Positions 24,138 through 32,391 of a DNA stretch of 36,113 nt are shown one piece after another. The notes beneath the pieces are model-generated. The model was not told the DNA's origin. It worked only from the letters and a program-made list of their open reading frames with translations, and made no database searches. Numbering within the stretch: position 1 is the stretch's first letter; the number at the start of each line of letters is the position of its first letter. The DNA comes from an uncultured Robiginitomaculum sp. (GTDB taxonomy: Bacteria; Pseudomonadota; Alphaproteobacteria; Caulobacterales; Maricaulaceae): assembly GCA_938015875.1 (NCBI GenBank), contig CALLXE010000045.1:1-36113 (forward strand), read 5' to 3'. The translations under genes were made by a program, and so were the position numbers.

Positions 24138-25132
24138 CCCAGATTTAGCTTTAAAATCAGACTGAGGATTACAGCAAATCCGATCAGAGAAATAATCAAA
24201 GCCATTCGGTCCCGCCGGATGGCTTTCGTCCAATTGCCCTGCGCTTCGTCTTTGCGCCATGTGTTCTCGACGACTTCGGCCAGGACAATCAGGATGAAGG
24301 CATAGGACAGCAGGTAAATCTGATCGATTATCATCAGATAACTTGTGTCCGGCAGATCGCTTGCGGACGTAATTTGCAGAGCAACCAAGGTCAGCAGCGC
24401 CGTAATCACCAAGCCGATACGCCCTTCCGTATATCGCGGATGCACAAGCAATGCGAGGCCGGCGCAAAGCAGAATAATGCTTATCGGCAAAATGCCTTTA
24501 ACCACACCTGATTTCCAAGGCCGCGCTATCGGCATGACAAATGTGACCCGCGAATATGGCTCATTCATCTCTTTTGTAATGTCGCCGAAACGGGTCGGAT
24601 AGGGTTGGTCCGTAATCCGCATCACCGGCTTGCCGACATTATATCCGGGCAAGCTGATTTCTGTCCCTAATGTCATCGGCGTTTCATCAGGAACATAAAT
24701 CACGTCTCCGGATCCGTATTCCGCATCTTCGACAATAATACGCAATTCCTGCTTATCGAAAGGGTAATTATCCAGCGGGAATTTGGTTGAAAAAGCCCCT
24801 TGATGACGAATAATATTATAGAAAGTTCCGTCGGGAAGTTTTTTTGGCTCGTCGTACCAAGTGTCTTCCACATGGGCTTCCGGGTCATGTAAATTCATAA
24901 ACTCAAACGTGTCGAGCGGGTCAAGCTCAGGATCGGTCCAGCGGAACCAAACATAAATATCAGCCAAGAAAGAATGGGTTTTCAGGTCAATAACCTGAAC
25001 ATCATTAAGATAACCACCGACGATAATTTCTTTCGGCGCGGGTTTTTCGGCTTTCGCGTCCGGCCCGTCCTGCGCGAAAGCAGAGGCGGACAGGAAAGTC
25101 CAAGCCATCAAAAATGATAATAAATTACGCAC
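24134..25132 (-). CDS. Pentameric ligand-gated ion channel (Cys-loop superfamily) homologue
   Basis: The 332-residue protein has a signal peptide (cleavage near AFA-QD, residue 20), an extracellular beta-sandwich domain (about 34-205) and four membrane helices (about 210-230, 238-256, 264-290, 308-329), the layout of prokaryotic channels such as GLIC and ELIC. Family marks are YVWFRWTDPELDP (60-72), the Pro-loop FPLDNYPFDKQEL (118-130), the M1 proline in GILPISII, M2 GLVITALLTLVALQI with LPDTSYLMIID just after it, and the M3 helix. The cysteines of the eukaryotic Cys-loop are absent, as is usual in bacteria, and the long M3-M4 loop is replaced by about 18 residues. The ligand is unknown. Confidence 0.87.
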   Translation of the reverse strand: MRNLLSFLMAWTFLSASAFAQDGPDAKAEKPAPKEIIVGGYLNDVQVIDLKTHSFLADIYVWFRWTDPELDPLDTFEFMNLHDPEAHVEDTWYDEPKKLPDGTFYNIIRHQGAFSTKFPLDNYPFDKQELRIIVEDAEYGSGDVIYVPDETPMTLGTEISLPGYNVGKPVMRITDQPYPTRFGDITKEMNEPYSRVTFVMPIARPWKSGVVKGILPISIILLCAGLALLVHPRYTEGRIGLVITALLTLVALQITSASDLPDTSYLMIIDQIYLLSYAFILIVLAEVVENTWRKDEAQGNWTKAIRRDRMALIISLIGFAVILSLILKLNLG

Positions 25133-25161
25133 CGTTAATCCCCTTCAAAACTTTCGAAAGG

Positions 25162-26358
25162 TTATAAAGCGTTACTGCATCGGGGCAAGATCGGGGCATA
25201 TTTAGCATAAAGGCGCGCTTTGGATTTTGGATCGACATTAACTTTCGTAATATCCCCGCCGGCCCATTCCATCACTTTTTTATCCATAACTTTATACCAA
25301 AGCGGCGGAATAGCGGCGAGCATATAGCAGCCCAAATAGCCGTTTGGAAGGGTCGGCAGATCATCGAAATTGCGCAAGACCTGATATGGCCGCAGCGGGT
25401 TAGCATGATGGTCGCTGTGGCGCTGAAGGTGGAAAAGTTGCATATTTGAAAACAGATGATTTGTGTTCCAGCTGTGGTGCGGCTGCGTACGCTCATATTT
25501 ACCGTTTGCTTTTTTTGCGCGCAGCAAGCCGTAATGCTCGATGTAATTAGCTTGGGTCAGCGTGTACCAGCCGAACAAATAAACCGACAAAATAAACGCC
25601 AAAATGGCCGGGCCGAACAGGCTTACGCATATCGCCAATATTACCAGCGTCAGGGCGTAGCTTTGCAAAACGTCATTGCGCCATGTCCAAAAACCATACC
25701 CTTTTTTCTCCAGACGCTCGCGCTCATGGTGAATGCCGCGTTCAAAAGCTCCGGACATTTCGCGCATTGCAAAACGGTAAATGTTTTCGCCCATACGCGA
25801 GCTTGCCGGGTCCTCCGGCGTGGACACCATAACGTGATGGCCCCGATTATGCTCAATACAGAAATGCCCGTAACCGATGACGGAATTGCCGAATTTAGCG
25901 ACAAATTGATCAAGCTTATCGGATTTGTGGCCAAGTTCGTGAGTCAGGGTCATGACCCCGCCGCAATAGGTACCGACGCCGATTATCAGGGCCGGGTATG
26001 ACCACCATGGCAGGCTCTGCGTGCCGACAAACCACACGGCGACGGCAAACAGCACAAATACCAGAGCGACGAGCGGGTAGATAGCAAAGCGGTAAAAATT
26101 ATCTGCCATCATCGCCGGCATGACAGCCTCCGGCGGGTTATGGGAATCCTCACCCACCAGAAGGTCAATGATGGGGGTCACGCCAAAAATATAGATAACC
26201 GGAATCAGGGTAAAAAGCGCGTTCTGACCGGCCGCAAAATACCCCCAAAAGGAGGCCAGATAGATGGCCGGAGACATCAGCGCGAGCAAATACCAATAGC
26301 GCTTATGATCTTTATAGTCGACGATTGCGCCGTCCTCGGCAGTTCCTGAAAACATCAT
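25162..26358 (-). CDS. alkB: Alkane 1-monooxygenase AlkB
   Basis: AlkB is a membrane di-iron hydroxylase that oxidises the terminal carbon of medium-chain alkanes with electrons from rubredoxin. The 398-residue protein has five or six hydrophobic helices and the diagnostic histidine boxes HELGHK (about 140-145), EHNRGHH (about 169-175) and LQRHSDHH (about 312-319), plus the AlkB-specific HHSWNTNHLFSN segment (about 292-303). No rubredoxin domain is fused and none lies next to it. The ATG overlaps the arsR stop (TAATG), so it is expressed with the regulator. A second ATG directly follows the first, and either may serve as the start. Confidence 0.94.
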   Translation of the reverse strand: MMFSGTAEDGAIVDYKDHKRYWYLLALMSPAIYLASFWGYFAAGQNALFTLIPVIYIFGVTPIIDLLVGEDSHNPPEAVMPAMMADNFYRFAIYPLVALVFVLFAVAVWFVGTQSLPWWSYPALIIGVGTYCGGVMTLTHELGHKSDKLDQFVAKFGNSVIGYGHFCIEHNRGHHVMVSTPEDPASSRMGENIYRFAMREMSGAFERGIHHERERLEKKGYGFWTWRNDVLQSYALTLVILAICVSLFGPAILAFILSVYLFGWYTLTQANYIEHYGLLRAKKANGKYERTQPHHSWNTNHLFSNMQLFHLQRHSDHHANPLRPYQVLRNFDDLPTLPNGYLGCYMLAAIPPLWYKVMDKKVMEWAGGDITKVNVDPKSKARLYAKYAPILPRCSNAL

Positions 26359-26744
26359 TACGCAACCCCTTCTTTGCTTTGATCAACGGCCTTAAAAGGC
26401 ACGCAAAGCTGCGCCATAGGCGCAATCACCTTTAAAATATCCGAAACTTTGGTGACAATATCCGGCCCGTTAATATCGTACTCTACGCGGCGGCCGGATT
26501 TGCGCGAGGCCGTAATTCCGGCCCGCTCCAGCGTTGCCAGATGGCGGGAGATAACTGAGCGATCTTGGGACATGCCCTGCGCGATTGTTTTCACATCACA
26601 CGCCCCCACCGAAATCAACCGGCGGATAATGTCGACTCGAACCGGCTCACAAAGCGCCGTAAAAAATTCAGTATCCAAAACAGCTTTCACCTCTTGGGCA
26701 ATTGCGAGGCGCTCGGCATTCACCGGGGTGTTATCATTTTTCAT
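26358..26744 (-). CDS. ArsR-family transcriptional regulator of the alkB operon
   Basis: The 128-residue protein has a winged helix-turn-helix of the ArsR type (about 20-100): FTALCEPVRVDIIRRLI, then CDVKTIAQGMSQDRSVISRHLATLERAGI and a wing SGRRVEYDING. Classical metal-binding cysteine pairs (CxCxxC) are not visible; Cys residues are at about 31, 49 and 116. It may therefore sense something other than metal, possibly an alkane-derived compound, but that is inference. I chose ATG 26744; an upstream in-frame ATG at 26786 would read through the operator. No Shine-Dalgarno precedes 26744, which suits a leaderless transcript. alkB follows with a one-base overlap. Confidence 0.88.
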   Translation of the reverse strand: MKNDNTPVNAERLAIAQEVKAVLDTEFFTALCEPVRVDIIRRLISVGACDVKTIAQGMSQDRSVISRHLATLERAGITASRKSGRRVEYDINGPDIVTKVSDILKVIAPMAQLCVPFKAVDQSKEGVA

Positions 26745-26749
26745 GTGAG

Positions 26750-26779
26750 TATATGTGCACACATATGCACACTTTGCAA
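26750..26779 (-). promoter_or_regulatory. arsR-alkB promoter with palindromic operator between -35 and -10
   Basis: On the reverse strand TTGCAA (26779-26774) and CATATA (26755-26750) form -35 and -10 boxes with an 18-base spacer. The spacer and -10 are covered by two overlapping inverted repeats: ATATGTG-CA-CACATAT (26751-26766) and TGTGCA-N6-TGCACA (26754-26771). ArsR-family repressors bind this kind of imperfect palindrome. Transcription would start near 26743, at or next to the arsR ATG (26744), predicting a leaderless or near-leaderless mRNA. The repeats are seen directly; binding and start site are inferred. Confidence 0.68.
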
Positions 26780-26784
26780 GAGCC

Positions 26785-26818
26785 AAAAAAAGCCCCTCCC
26801 AAAATCGGGGAGAGGCTT
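26785..26818 (-). terminator. Rho-independent terminator after degP
   Basis: On the reverse strand AAGCCTCTCCCC pairs with GGGAGGGGCTT, with one mismatch, around a short GATTTT loop, and a run of seven Ts follows (complement of 26785-26791). It starts 23 bases after the DegP stop and insulates arsR-alkB from it. Confidence 0.88.
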
Positions 26819-26840
26819 GGATTGCGTCATGGAAACGCGC

Positions 26841-28292
26841 TTATTTTACAGCGACGAAAATCTTGCTGCGGCCACGCTGAACGGTCAGTGCGATGACACC
26901 GTCCGTATCATCGATCAACGTCTTAAACTGCGACAGGCTTTTTACATCCTTGCGATTAACCTGACGGATGACATCTCCTTTTTGCAGGCCCGCCCGCGCA
27001 GCTTTACTGCCGATGCGAACGCTCGCGACATAAACGCCGTCATTACCGCCGGACGGGTCGAGACCTTCAGGGATGGCGCTGATCGACGCGCCGTTAAAGC
27101 CTTCACGCTCATCAAAAGCATTATCATTGGAGGCGTCATCTTCGCCGCTGTCGGCATCGGCTTCAGGCGCCTGCTCTACGTCAATTTTGGTTTTGATGCG
27201 GCGACCGTCACGCAAATAAGTTATATCGTGACGCGTCCCGCGCTCGACAAAGCCAACGGCATTACGAATATCACGGGAGTCGGTAATCGGCTGTCCGTCA
27301 AAAGCGATAATGACGTCCCCGACCTCTATACCGGCGCGATCAGCGGGGCTGTCCTCTTCGACTTGGCGCACCAAAGCGCCGGACTGCACGTCGATATCCA
27401 AAGCAGATCGCAAATCGGCGGTCAGATCCTGAATACCGACGCCGATACGCCCGCGCCGCACTTCGCCGTAACGGGACAGTTGGTCGACAACTTTCGACGC
27501 CATATTCGCCGGCACGGCAAACCCGATCCCCGCGCTGCTGCCGGAGCGCGAGATAATTGCCGTATTTATCCCGATAAGCTCGCCTTTGGAATTGATCAGT
27601 GCGCCGCCGGAATTTCCGGGATTAATTGAGGCATCAGTCTGAATAAAATCCTCATAACCGTCACGGCTTATGCCGCCCCGACCAAGCGCAGAGACGATGC
27701 CGGATGTCACGGTTTGGCCAAGACCAAAGGGATTGCCGATGGCCAGTACATAATCGCCGACGCGGGTATCATCGGAATCGGCTAAGTTAAGCGCGGTCAG
27801 TTTCTTGGCGTCAATCTGCAAAAGCGCAATATCGGTTTGCGGGTCGCTGCCGAGCACTTTGGCCGTTACGCTGCGACTGTCTTTAAGGGTGACTTTGACT
27901 TCATCGGCATCATCAATGACATGATGATTGGTCAGGACGTACCCCTTCCCTGCATCGATAATCACCCCCGAACCTGCGCTGGACGCTTGGCGATCCTGCG
28001 GTTCAGAGGGCCGGTTTGGCGCGTTTTCAAAGAAACGGCGGAAAAACTCGTCGTTCATAAGCGGGTTAGACTTTGCTTTGACCGTGCTGGTCACCGCAAT
28101 GTTTACGACTGCGGGCGTTGTACGTTCCAAAAGCGGCGCTAATGTCAGAACCCCGCGCTGCGGGTCTACGGTCAAAGTGTCACCCGACACGCCGCCGGAC
28201 AGGCCGGGCAAACGAAGCTGGGCATTGGCGGGGGCGGACAGTGACAGAACCGTCGCCGCAGTCAGGGCCGAAGCCGCAATTAAAGTCTTCAT
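26841..28292 (-). CDS. degP: DegP/DegQ (HtrA)-family periplasmic serine protease
   Basis: The 483-residue protein has a Sec signal (cleavage at ANA-Q, about 24), a trypsin-like domain with the triad H124 (TNHHV), D154 (DPQTDIAL) and S228 (INPGNSGGAL), and two PDZ domains (about 265-355 and about 395-480, the latter with GLQKGDVIRQVNR). An acidic linker rich in Asp/Glu/Asn separates the PDZ domains (about 370-395). It degrades or refolds misfolded envelope proteins. I start at ATG 28292, with GGAG seven bases before it. The promoter and paired upstream repeats suggest stress control by a response regulator; a strong terminator follows. Confidence 0.94.
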   Translation of the reverse strand: MKTLIAASALTAATVLSLSAPANAQLRLPGLSGGVSGDTLTVDPQRGVLTLAPLLERTTPAVVNIAVTSTVKAKSNPLMNDEFFRRFFENAPNRPSEPQDRQASSAGSGVIIDAGKGYVLTNHHVIDDADEVKVTLKDSRSVTAKVLGSDPQTDIALLQIDAKKLTALNLADSDDTRVGDYVLAIGNPFGLGQTVTSGIVSALGRGGISRDGYEDFIQTDASINPGNSGGALINSKGELIGINTAIISRSGSSAGIGFAVPANMASKVVDQLSRYGEVRRGRIGVGIQDLTADLRSALDIDVQSGALVRQVEEDSPADRAGIEVGDVIIAFDGQPITDSRDIRNAVGFVERGTRHDITYLRDGRRIKTKIDVEQAPEADADSGEDDASNDNAFDEREGFNGASISAIPEGLDPSGGNDGVYVASVRIGSKAARAGLQKGDVIRQVNRKDVKSLSQFKTLIDDTDGVIALTVQRGRSKIFVAVK

Positions 28293-28311
28293 AGTCAATC
28301 TCCAAATGAAC

Positions 28312-28317
28312 ATTATA
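28312..28317 (-). promoter_or_regulatory. degP -10 box
   Basis: The reverse strand carries a perfect TATAAT 20 bases before the degP start codon. The region 17 bases further upstream (near 28335-28340, GCTGTA) is a poor -35, which suggests that transcription needs an activator. The paired repeats at 28355-28420 are candidate activator sites. Confidence 0.55.
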
Positions 28318-28354
28318 TCTGGGCTTTGCCGCCCTACAGCATTCTTGCCGGCGG

Positions 28355-28420
28355 GTTACAAAACGGTCACGTCCAATGTGGCGGCGCGCGTCTCGATTTC
28401 AAGTTTACAAAACTGTCATG
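28355..28420. promoter_or_regulatory. Paired direct-repeat motif between degP and pyk
   Basis: TTACAAAACGGTCACG (28356-28371) and TTACAAAACTGTCATG (28405-28420) agree at 14 of 16 positions and lie 49 bp apart in the same orientation. Each contains two half-sites spaced 11 bp apart (GTTAC and GTCAC; TTTAC and GTCAT), the geometry used by OmpR/PhoB-type response regulators. Relative to the predicted degP start they centre near -57 and -106, and they also lie upstream of pyk. The regulator is not identified. Confidence 0.55.
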
Positions 28421-28498
28421 ATAAAAGCTTACAATTGAGGCGTAAAAATGATAGCGCTGTCAATTCAAATCACGCACCCTAAATATCAGGAAAAATCT

Positions 28499-29914
28499 AT
28501 GCGAAATCGCCTTGCAAAAATCGTTGCAACCGTCGGCCCGGCCAGTGCTGCGCCCTCTAACCTGGCGTTTTTACATGAGGTTGGAGTCGATGTTTTCCGC
28601 TTAAACTTCTCTCACGGCGCTCATGAATCCCATTCCCAAGTTATTCAAGGTATTCGCGCGGCGCAGGAAAGTTCCGGCCGGCCCATTGGCATTATTGCAG
28701 ACATGCAGGGCCCGAAAATCCGCGCCGGCGTCTTTGAAGACGGTCAAATTGAGCTTCGCCCCGGCGAGACCATTCGAATCGAAATCGGCGACGCGCCGGG
28801 AAAGGCCGGCCTTATCCGTATGCCGCATCCCGAGTTGCTGCCGGTCTTGACGGCCGGATGCGTGTTGAAATTTGACGACGGCAAAATGGCCGTAACGATT
28901 TTAGAAAATGACGGCGAAGCCCTGACGGCCCGCGTTGATATTGGCGGCCCGCTTAAGGACCGCAAAGGCGTCAACATTATCGGCGCCGTATTGCCGGTCT
29001 CGGCGATGACAGAAAAAGACAAGCGCGATATGAAATTTGCGCTGGAACAAGAGGTTGATTTTATCGCGCTGTCTTTCGTGCAGACCGTCGAGGATGTCCT
29101 GGCCGCGAAAGAAATTATCAAAGGCCGCGCCGGACTGATCGTGAAGATCGAAAAGCCGTCCGCCGTTGATGACATCGAAGCAATTATTCGCGAAGCCGAC
29201 GGCGTAATGGTCGCGCGGGGCGATCTGGGCGTTGAGTTGCCGCTTGAGCAAGTTCCGGTTGTCCAGCGCCAAATCATCCGCACGGCCCGGCGCATGGGCA
29301 AGCCTGTTATCGTAGCGACCCATATGATGGAGTCCATGATTGACAGTCCGACGCCGACCCGCGCCGAAGCGTCAGATGTCGCCACCGCCATGTATCAGGG
29401 CGCAGACGCCGTTATGCTGTCAGCCGAAACCGCTGTCGGGCGGCACCCTGCGACGGTCGTTGCGATTATGGACCGCATTATTGCGGCAGCCGAATCCGAC
29501 GATCATTACTGGAGTTATTTTAAAGACGCGTCGCTGAACCCTCAGACAACATCCGAAGATGCGATTTCTCAGTCCGTTCGCAGCATTGCAGAAACTTTGG
29601 GGAGCAAGGCCGTATTTGGCTACACATCGTCCGGCGCAACAGTGTCCCGTATTGCCCGCCTGCGCCCGCCATGCCGCATTATCGGCATGACGCCGCATGC
29701 CAATATTGCGCGGCGTATGTGCCTGACATGGGGCGTGACATCTATGGTGGTTAAAGACCCGGCGGATTTTGACGATATGCGCTTTTCTATTCAGGCCATT
29801 GCCAAAGATGCGCCGTTGAATCTTAAATCCGGCGACCCGGTCGTCATGTGCGCGGGCATTCCGTTCGGTACGCGGGGCCAAACCAATACTCTGAAGATTG
29901 GCGAAATCAATTAA
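28499..29914 (+). CDS. pyk: Pyruvate kinase
   Basis: Pyruvate kinase makes pyruvate and ATP from phosphoenolpyruvate and ADP, the last step of glycolysis. The 471-residue protein shows the expected blocks: AKIVATVGPAS (6-16), FRLNFSHGAHESH, DMQGPKIRAG, the active-site lysine stretch GLIVKIEKPSAVDDIE, MVARGDLGVELPLEQVP, and ATHMMESMI with PTRAEASDVA. The C-terminal regulatory domain is complete. AGGA (28488-28491) lies seven bases before ATG 28499, preferred over an in-frame ATG at 28448. A strong hairpin terminator follows the stop. Confidence 0.97.
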   Translation: MRNRLAKIVATVGPASAAPSNLAFLHEVGVDVFRLNFSHGAHESHSQVIQGIRAAQESSGRPIGIIADMQGPKIRAGVFEDGQIELRPGETIRIEIGDAPGKAGLIRMPHPELLPVLTAGCVLKFDDGKMAVTILENDGEALTARVDIGGPLKDRKGVNIIGAVLPVSAMTEKDKRDMKFALEQEVDFIALSFVQTVEDVLAAKEIIKGRAGLIVKIEKPSAVDDIEAIIREADGVMVARGDLGVELPLEQVPVVQRQIIRTARRMGKPVIVATHMMESMIDSPTPTRAEASDVATAMYQGADAVMLSAETAVGRHPATVVAIMDRIIAAAESDDHYWSYFKDASLNPQTTSEDAISQSVRSIAETLGSKAVFGYTSSGATVSRIARLRPPCRIIGMTPHANIARRMCLTWGVTSMVVKDPADFDDMRFSIQAIAKDAPLNLKSGDPVVMCAGIPFGTRGQTNTLKIGEIN

Positions 29915-29936
29915 GCAGACTTTCAGTCGCGCTCAT

Positions 29937-29968
29937 AAAAAAGGCCGCAGGGAACTGCGGCCTTTTTT
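29937..29968 (+). terminator. Rho-independent terminator between pyk and the antiporter gene
   Basis: The stem GGCCGCAG (29943-29950) pairs perfectly with CTGCGGCC (29955-29962) around GGAA, and six Ts follow. Six As precede the stem, so it can work in both directions for the convergent genes. Confidence 0.95.
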
Positions 29969-29989
29969 ATGTCTGTTTCCTGAAACCTT

Positions 29990-31348
29990 TTACAGCAAAT
30001 CAGGATCAATGACTTTTTTGACCAGCGGTTTTACGGTCAGGCCCTGAACGATAATTGAGAATATCACCACAACATAAGTCGCCGCCAGTATCAGCGGCTT
30101 TTCCGGCGTGTCGGGCAAAGACAGGGCCAGCGCCACAGAAATCCCGCCGCGCACGCCGCCCCACGTCAGCACCGGAATAGCCCCTTTGGTGAAGTCTTTG
30201 AAAATACCCAAAAACTGCATCGGAACAGATACGGCCACAAGACGGGCGAACAGTACGAGCGGAATGGCCATAACCGCAATGACCAAATATTTCGCGTCCA
30301 TCGCACCGGCCAAAATCAAAAGCTCAAGCCCGATCAACAGGAACAGTACTGAATTGAGGATCTCATCAATCATTTCCCAAAAGCCAAACAGATAGGTACG
30401 CGTATGCTCGCTCATGGCAAATTGCGCGCCTTTATTGCCGACCAATAAGCCCGTCACAACAACCGCAATCGGGCCGGATAAATGCAGATGTTGCGCCAGC
30501 GCATATGTGCCCGTGACAATGCCCAGCGAGATCAATATCTCAATGGCGTGTTCATCGATCGTGGACATCATTTTATAAGCGATCCAGCCTGTGATACCGC
30601 CCAAAATCGCGCCGCCGCCGGCCTCGATAAAGAACAGCTTGGCAATGGAAAACGCTGTCACAGCTTCAACGGCATGGGACCCGCCCGCTGACATGCCTGT
30701 CATTTGTACGGCAATCGCGACCATGATCGTAAAGACCACAACGCCGACGCCGTCATTAAACAGACTTTCACCGGCGATTTTGGCTTCAAGACTGTGGGGC
30801 ATGTTGACTGTTTTTAAAATTGACAGAACCGCCACCGGGTCCGTCGGACTGATCAATGAGCCGAAAACCAAAGCCCAAATCAGCGGAATTGGGTAGCCGA
30901 CAAGTTTCGCCAAAAAGAAAAACCCGAAACCGACAATGAATGTGGACATGATTACGCCCGCACTGGCCATCAGGCCGATGGCCCATTTCTGACTTTTCAG
31001 AAAGCTCATATCCACATGAAGCGCGCCGGCAAACAACAAGAAGGCAAGCATCCCGTTCATCACCGTAGCATTAAAGTCAATCTGCCCGATCGCATCACGG
31101 AGCGGCGTCCCAAGGCCCAGCGCCGGGAAGACAAGCTCAACCGCAAGCAAAACCATTGAGGCGACCAGCGCCATCACCAAAAGCCCGATCGTATGCGGCA
31201 ATTTTAAAAACGCATGATTGATCCAGCCAAACAAACCGGACAAGGCCAGCATAATGGCTGCAATCTCAAAGAGTGTCAGGCCGGCAGACGCTTTCACGGC
31301 TCCGGCGCCCGCCATAAGTCCGGCGTAAATCTCGACAGCATAAATCAT
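29990..31348 (-). CDS. CPA1-type Na+/H+ antiporter (NhaP-like)
   Basis: The 452-residue protein has about 12-13 membrane helices and the CPA1 signature LISPTDPVAVLSIL (about 167-180), then GESLFNDGVGVVVF (about 193-206) with the ND pair that carries the ion, and TWGGVRGGISVALALSLP (about 396-413), which is highly conserved in NhaP/NHE proteins. It exchanges sodium or potassium for protons at the inner membrane for pH and salt balance. AAGGGG lies about five bases before the ATG. The gene is convergent with pyk and divergent from the TerB-like genes. Confidence 0.93.
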   Translation of the reverse strand: MIYAVEIYAGLMAGAGAVKASAGLTLFEIAAIMLALSGLFGWINHAFLKLPHTIGLLVMALVASMVLLAVELVFPALGLGTPLRDAIGQIDFNATVMNGMLAFLLFAGALHVDMSFLKSQKWAIGLMASAGVIMSTFIVGFGFFFLAKLVGYPIPLIWALVFGSLISPTDPVAVLSILKTVNMPHSLEAKIAGESLFNDGVGVVVFTIMVAIAVQMTGMSAGGSHAVEAVTAFSIAKLFFIEAGGGAILGGITGWIAYKMMSTIDEHAIEILISLGIVTGTYALAQHLHLSGPIAVVVTGLLVGNKGAQFAMSEHTRTYLFGFWEMIDEILNSVLFLLIGLELLILAGAMDAKYLVIAVMAIPLVLFARLVAVSVPMQFLGIFKDFTKGAIPVLTWGGVRGGISVALALSLPDTPEKPLILAATYVVVIFSIIVQGLTVKPLVKKVIDPDLL

Positions 31349-31438
31349 GGTATCCCCTTAAAATCAGGTCAAATCGTTGGGCACGGTGTAGGGCAATCAG
31401 GGGCGGGTGTTAAGTCCTGATATATGCTTCCGTTGCCC

Positions 31439-31466
31439 TTGAGGCGTATAACAGATTATGTAATAT
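31439..31466 (+). promoter_or_regulatory. Probable promoter of the TerB-like gene string
   Basis: TTGAGG (31439-31444), a 16-base spacer and TAATAT (31461-31466) make a reasonable sigma-70 promoter. The start point would be near 31473, leaving a leader of about 30 bases before the first TerB-like gene. Confidence 0.5.
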
Positions 31467-31502
31467 AGTGTGCGCGTGGGCGCGCAGGTTTGCGAGGGGC
31501 AT

Positions 31503-31916
31503 ATGACAAACACGCCTGAAAAAAATCAAGACAGCTTTGAAGACGTACTGCGCGTACTCGCGATTTCTGTCATTATTGACGAGAAAATCAGAGATCGGGA
31601 ATTGCATGAATTCACCAGGCAAGCCGTCGGTTTATCAGAAATTTGCAACGCAGACTTTGATGCGGCAGCCGCCGAGGCTTGGTTTGATAAAAACAAGCCC
31701 GTCATTCTCACAGAGATGGCGGGAAAAGGGCGCAATACGGTTATCCTCAAGGCCCTGACTCGCATCAAGACCGAGGTTTTGCGCGAAAATATTTATGATT
31801 CCATGATTGCCATTTCTGTGAGCGACAAGGAATATCACCGCGACGAGTCTGACCTGATCCGGTCTGCGGCAACAATATGGGGCTATACACGCCCGCCGCT
31901 CAAGGTTACTGAGTAG
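31503..31916 (+). CDS. TerB-like protein, first of two paralogues
   Basis: The 137-residue soluble helical protein has the TerB-like pattern of two acidic helix starts: VIIDEKIRDRELHEFTRQAV (about 20-39) and ISVSDKEYHRDESDLIRSAA (about 106-125), related by internal symmetry. TerB-like proteins occur in tellurite and stress loci and as general metal-binding or scaffold modules; function here is unknown. It aligns along its length with the next gene (LLAIIVLADDRVRDPEM and AISICDYEMHDEENEIL are the matching parts), so the pair is a tandem duplication. GAGG (31494-31497) precedes ATG 31503. No other ter genes are present. Confidence 0.75.
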   Translation: MTNTPEKNQDSFEDVLRVLAISVIIDEKIRDRELHEFTRQAVGLSEICNADFDAAAAEAWFDKNKPVILTEMAGKGRNTVILKALTRIKTEVLRENIYDSMIAISVSDKEYHRDESDLIRSAATIWGYTRPPLKVTE

Positions 31917-31958
31917 TCGCGCAGTGGTTTACTGCAGGTCATAAATAAGGCTTTCGCC

Positions 31959-32369
31959 GTGACAGATGATATTTGGGAAAATGCTTTAACGCTGCTGGCA
32001 ATTATTGTTCTGGCTGATGATCGCGTACGCGATCCCGAAATGGTTGAGTTTTGCCATGAGGCTCAGTTAGTCAATCAGGCGCTGTCACCGGATCGTATCA
32101 TTACGGACGGACATATGCGCCGCTGGTTCGCGGCCCATAAAGAAAATATCCGCAAAGCGCTGCACACTGATAAAGACGCGTTCATTATAAACTGCCTCGG
32201 CGTGATATCTGAACCTGATCTGCGTAAAATCATTCTGCAGGGTATGTTCGCTATCAGCATTTGCGATTACGAAATGCATGATGAAGAAAACGAAATTTTG
32301 AAAACAGTCATTCAGGCATGGCAATTGCAATTTGACCCGAACACGGCCGCATCCGACGCGCGCGTCTGA
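31959..32369 (+). CDS. TerB-like protein, second of two paralogues
   Basis: This 136-residue protein is a paralogue of the preceding one: both have the apolar-acidic block near residue 10-30 (here ALTLLAIIVLADDRVRDPE), a central tryptophan/phenylalanine helix (MRRWFAAHKENI against AEAWFDKNKPVI), and the C-terminal acidic repeat (AISICDYEMHDEENEIL). It starts with GTG at 31959, with AAGG eight bases before it. Function is unknown. The spacing to its neighbours (42 and 22 bases) and common strand suggest one transcript from 31.5 to 33.4 kb. Confidence 0.75.
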   Translation: MTDDIWENALTLLAIIVLADDRVRDPEMVEFCHEAQLVNQALSPDRIITDGHMRRWFAAHKENIRKALHTDKDAFIINCLGVISEPDLRKIILQGMFAISICDYEMHDEENEILKTVIQAWQLQFDPNTAASDARV

Positions 32370-32391
32370 AAATGCCGCTGTAGGAATCATT

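Noticed and set aside
26565-27629. 354-codon frame antisense to degP and arsR
   Set aside because: It spans a terminator, an operator and two well-supported genes on the other strand; the protein is low in recognisable structure.
28744-29391. 215-codon frame antisense to pyk
   Set aside because: It arises from the third-position pattern of the pyk reading frame and shows no family features.
31389-31439. Inverted repeat AGGGCAA / TTGCCCT before the TerB-like genes
   Set aside because: The arms are seven bases with a loop of more than 30; this is near chance level and no regulator site is implied.
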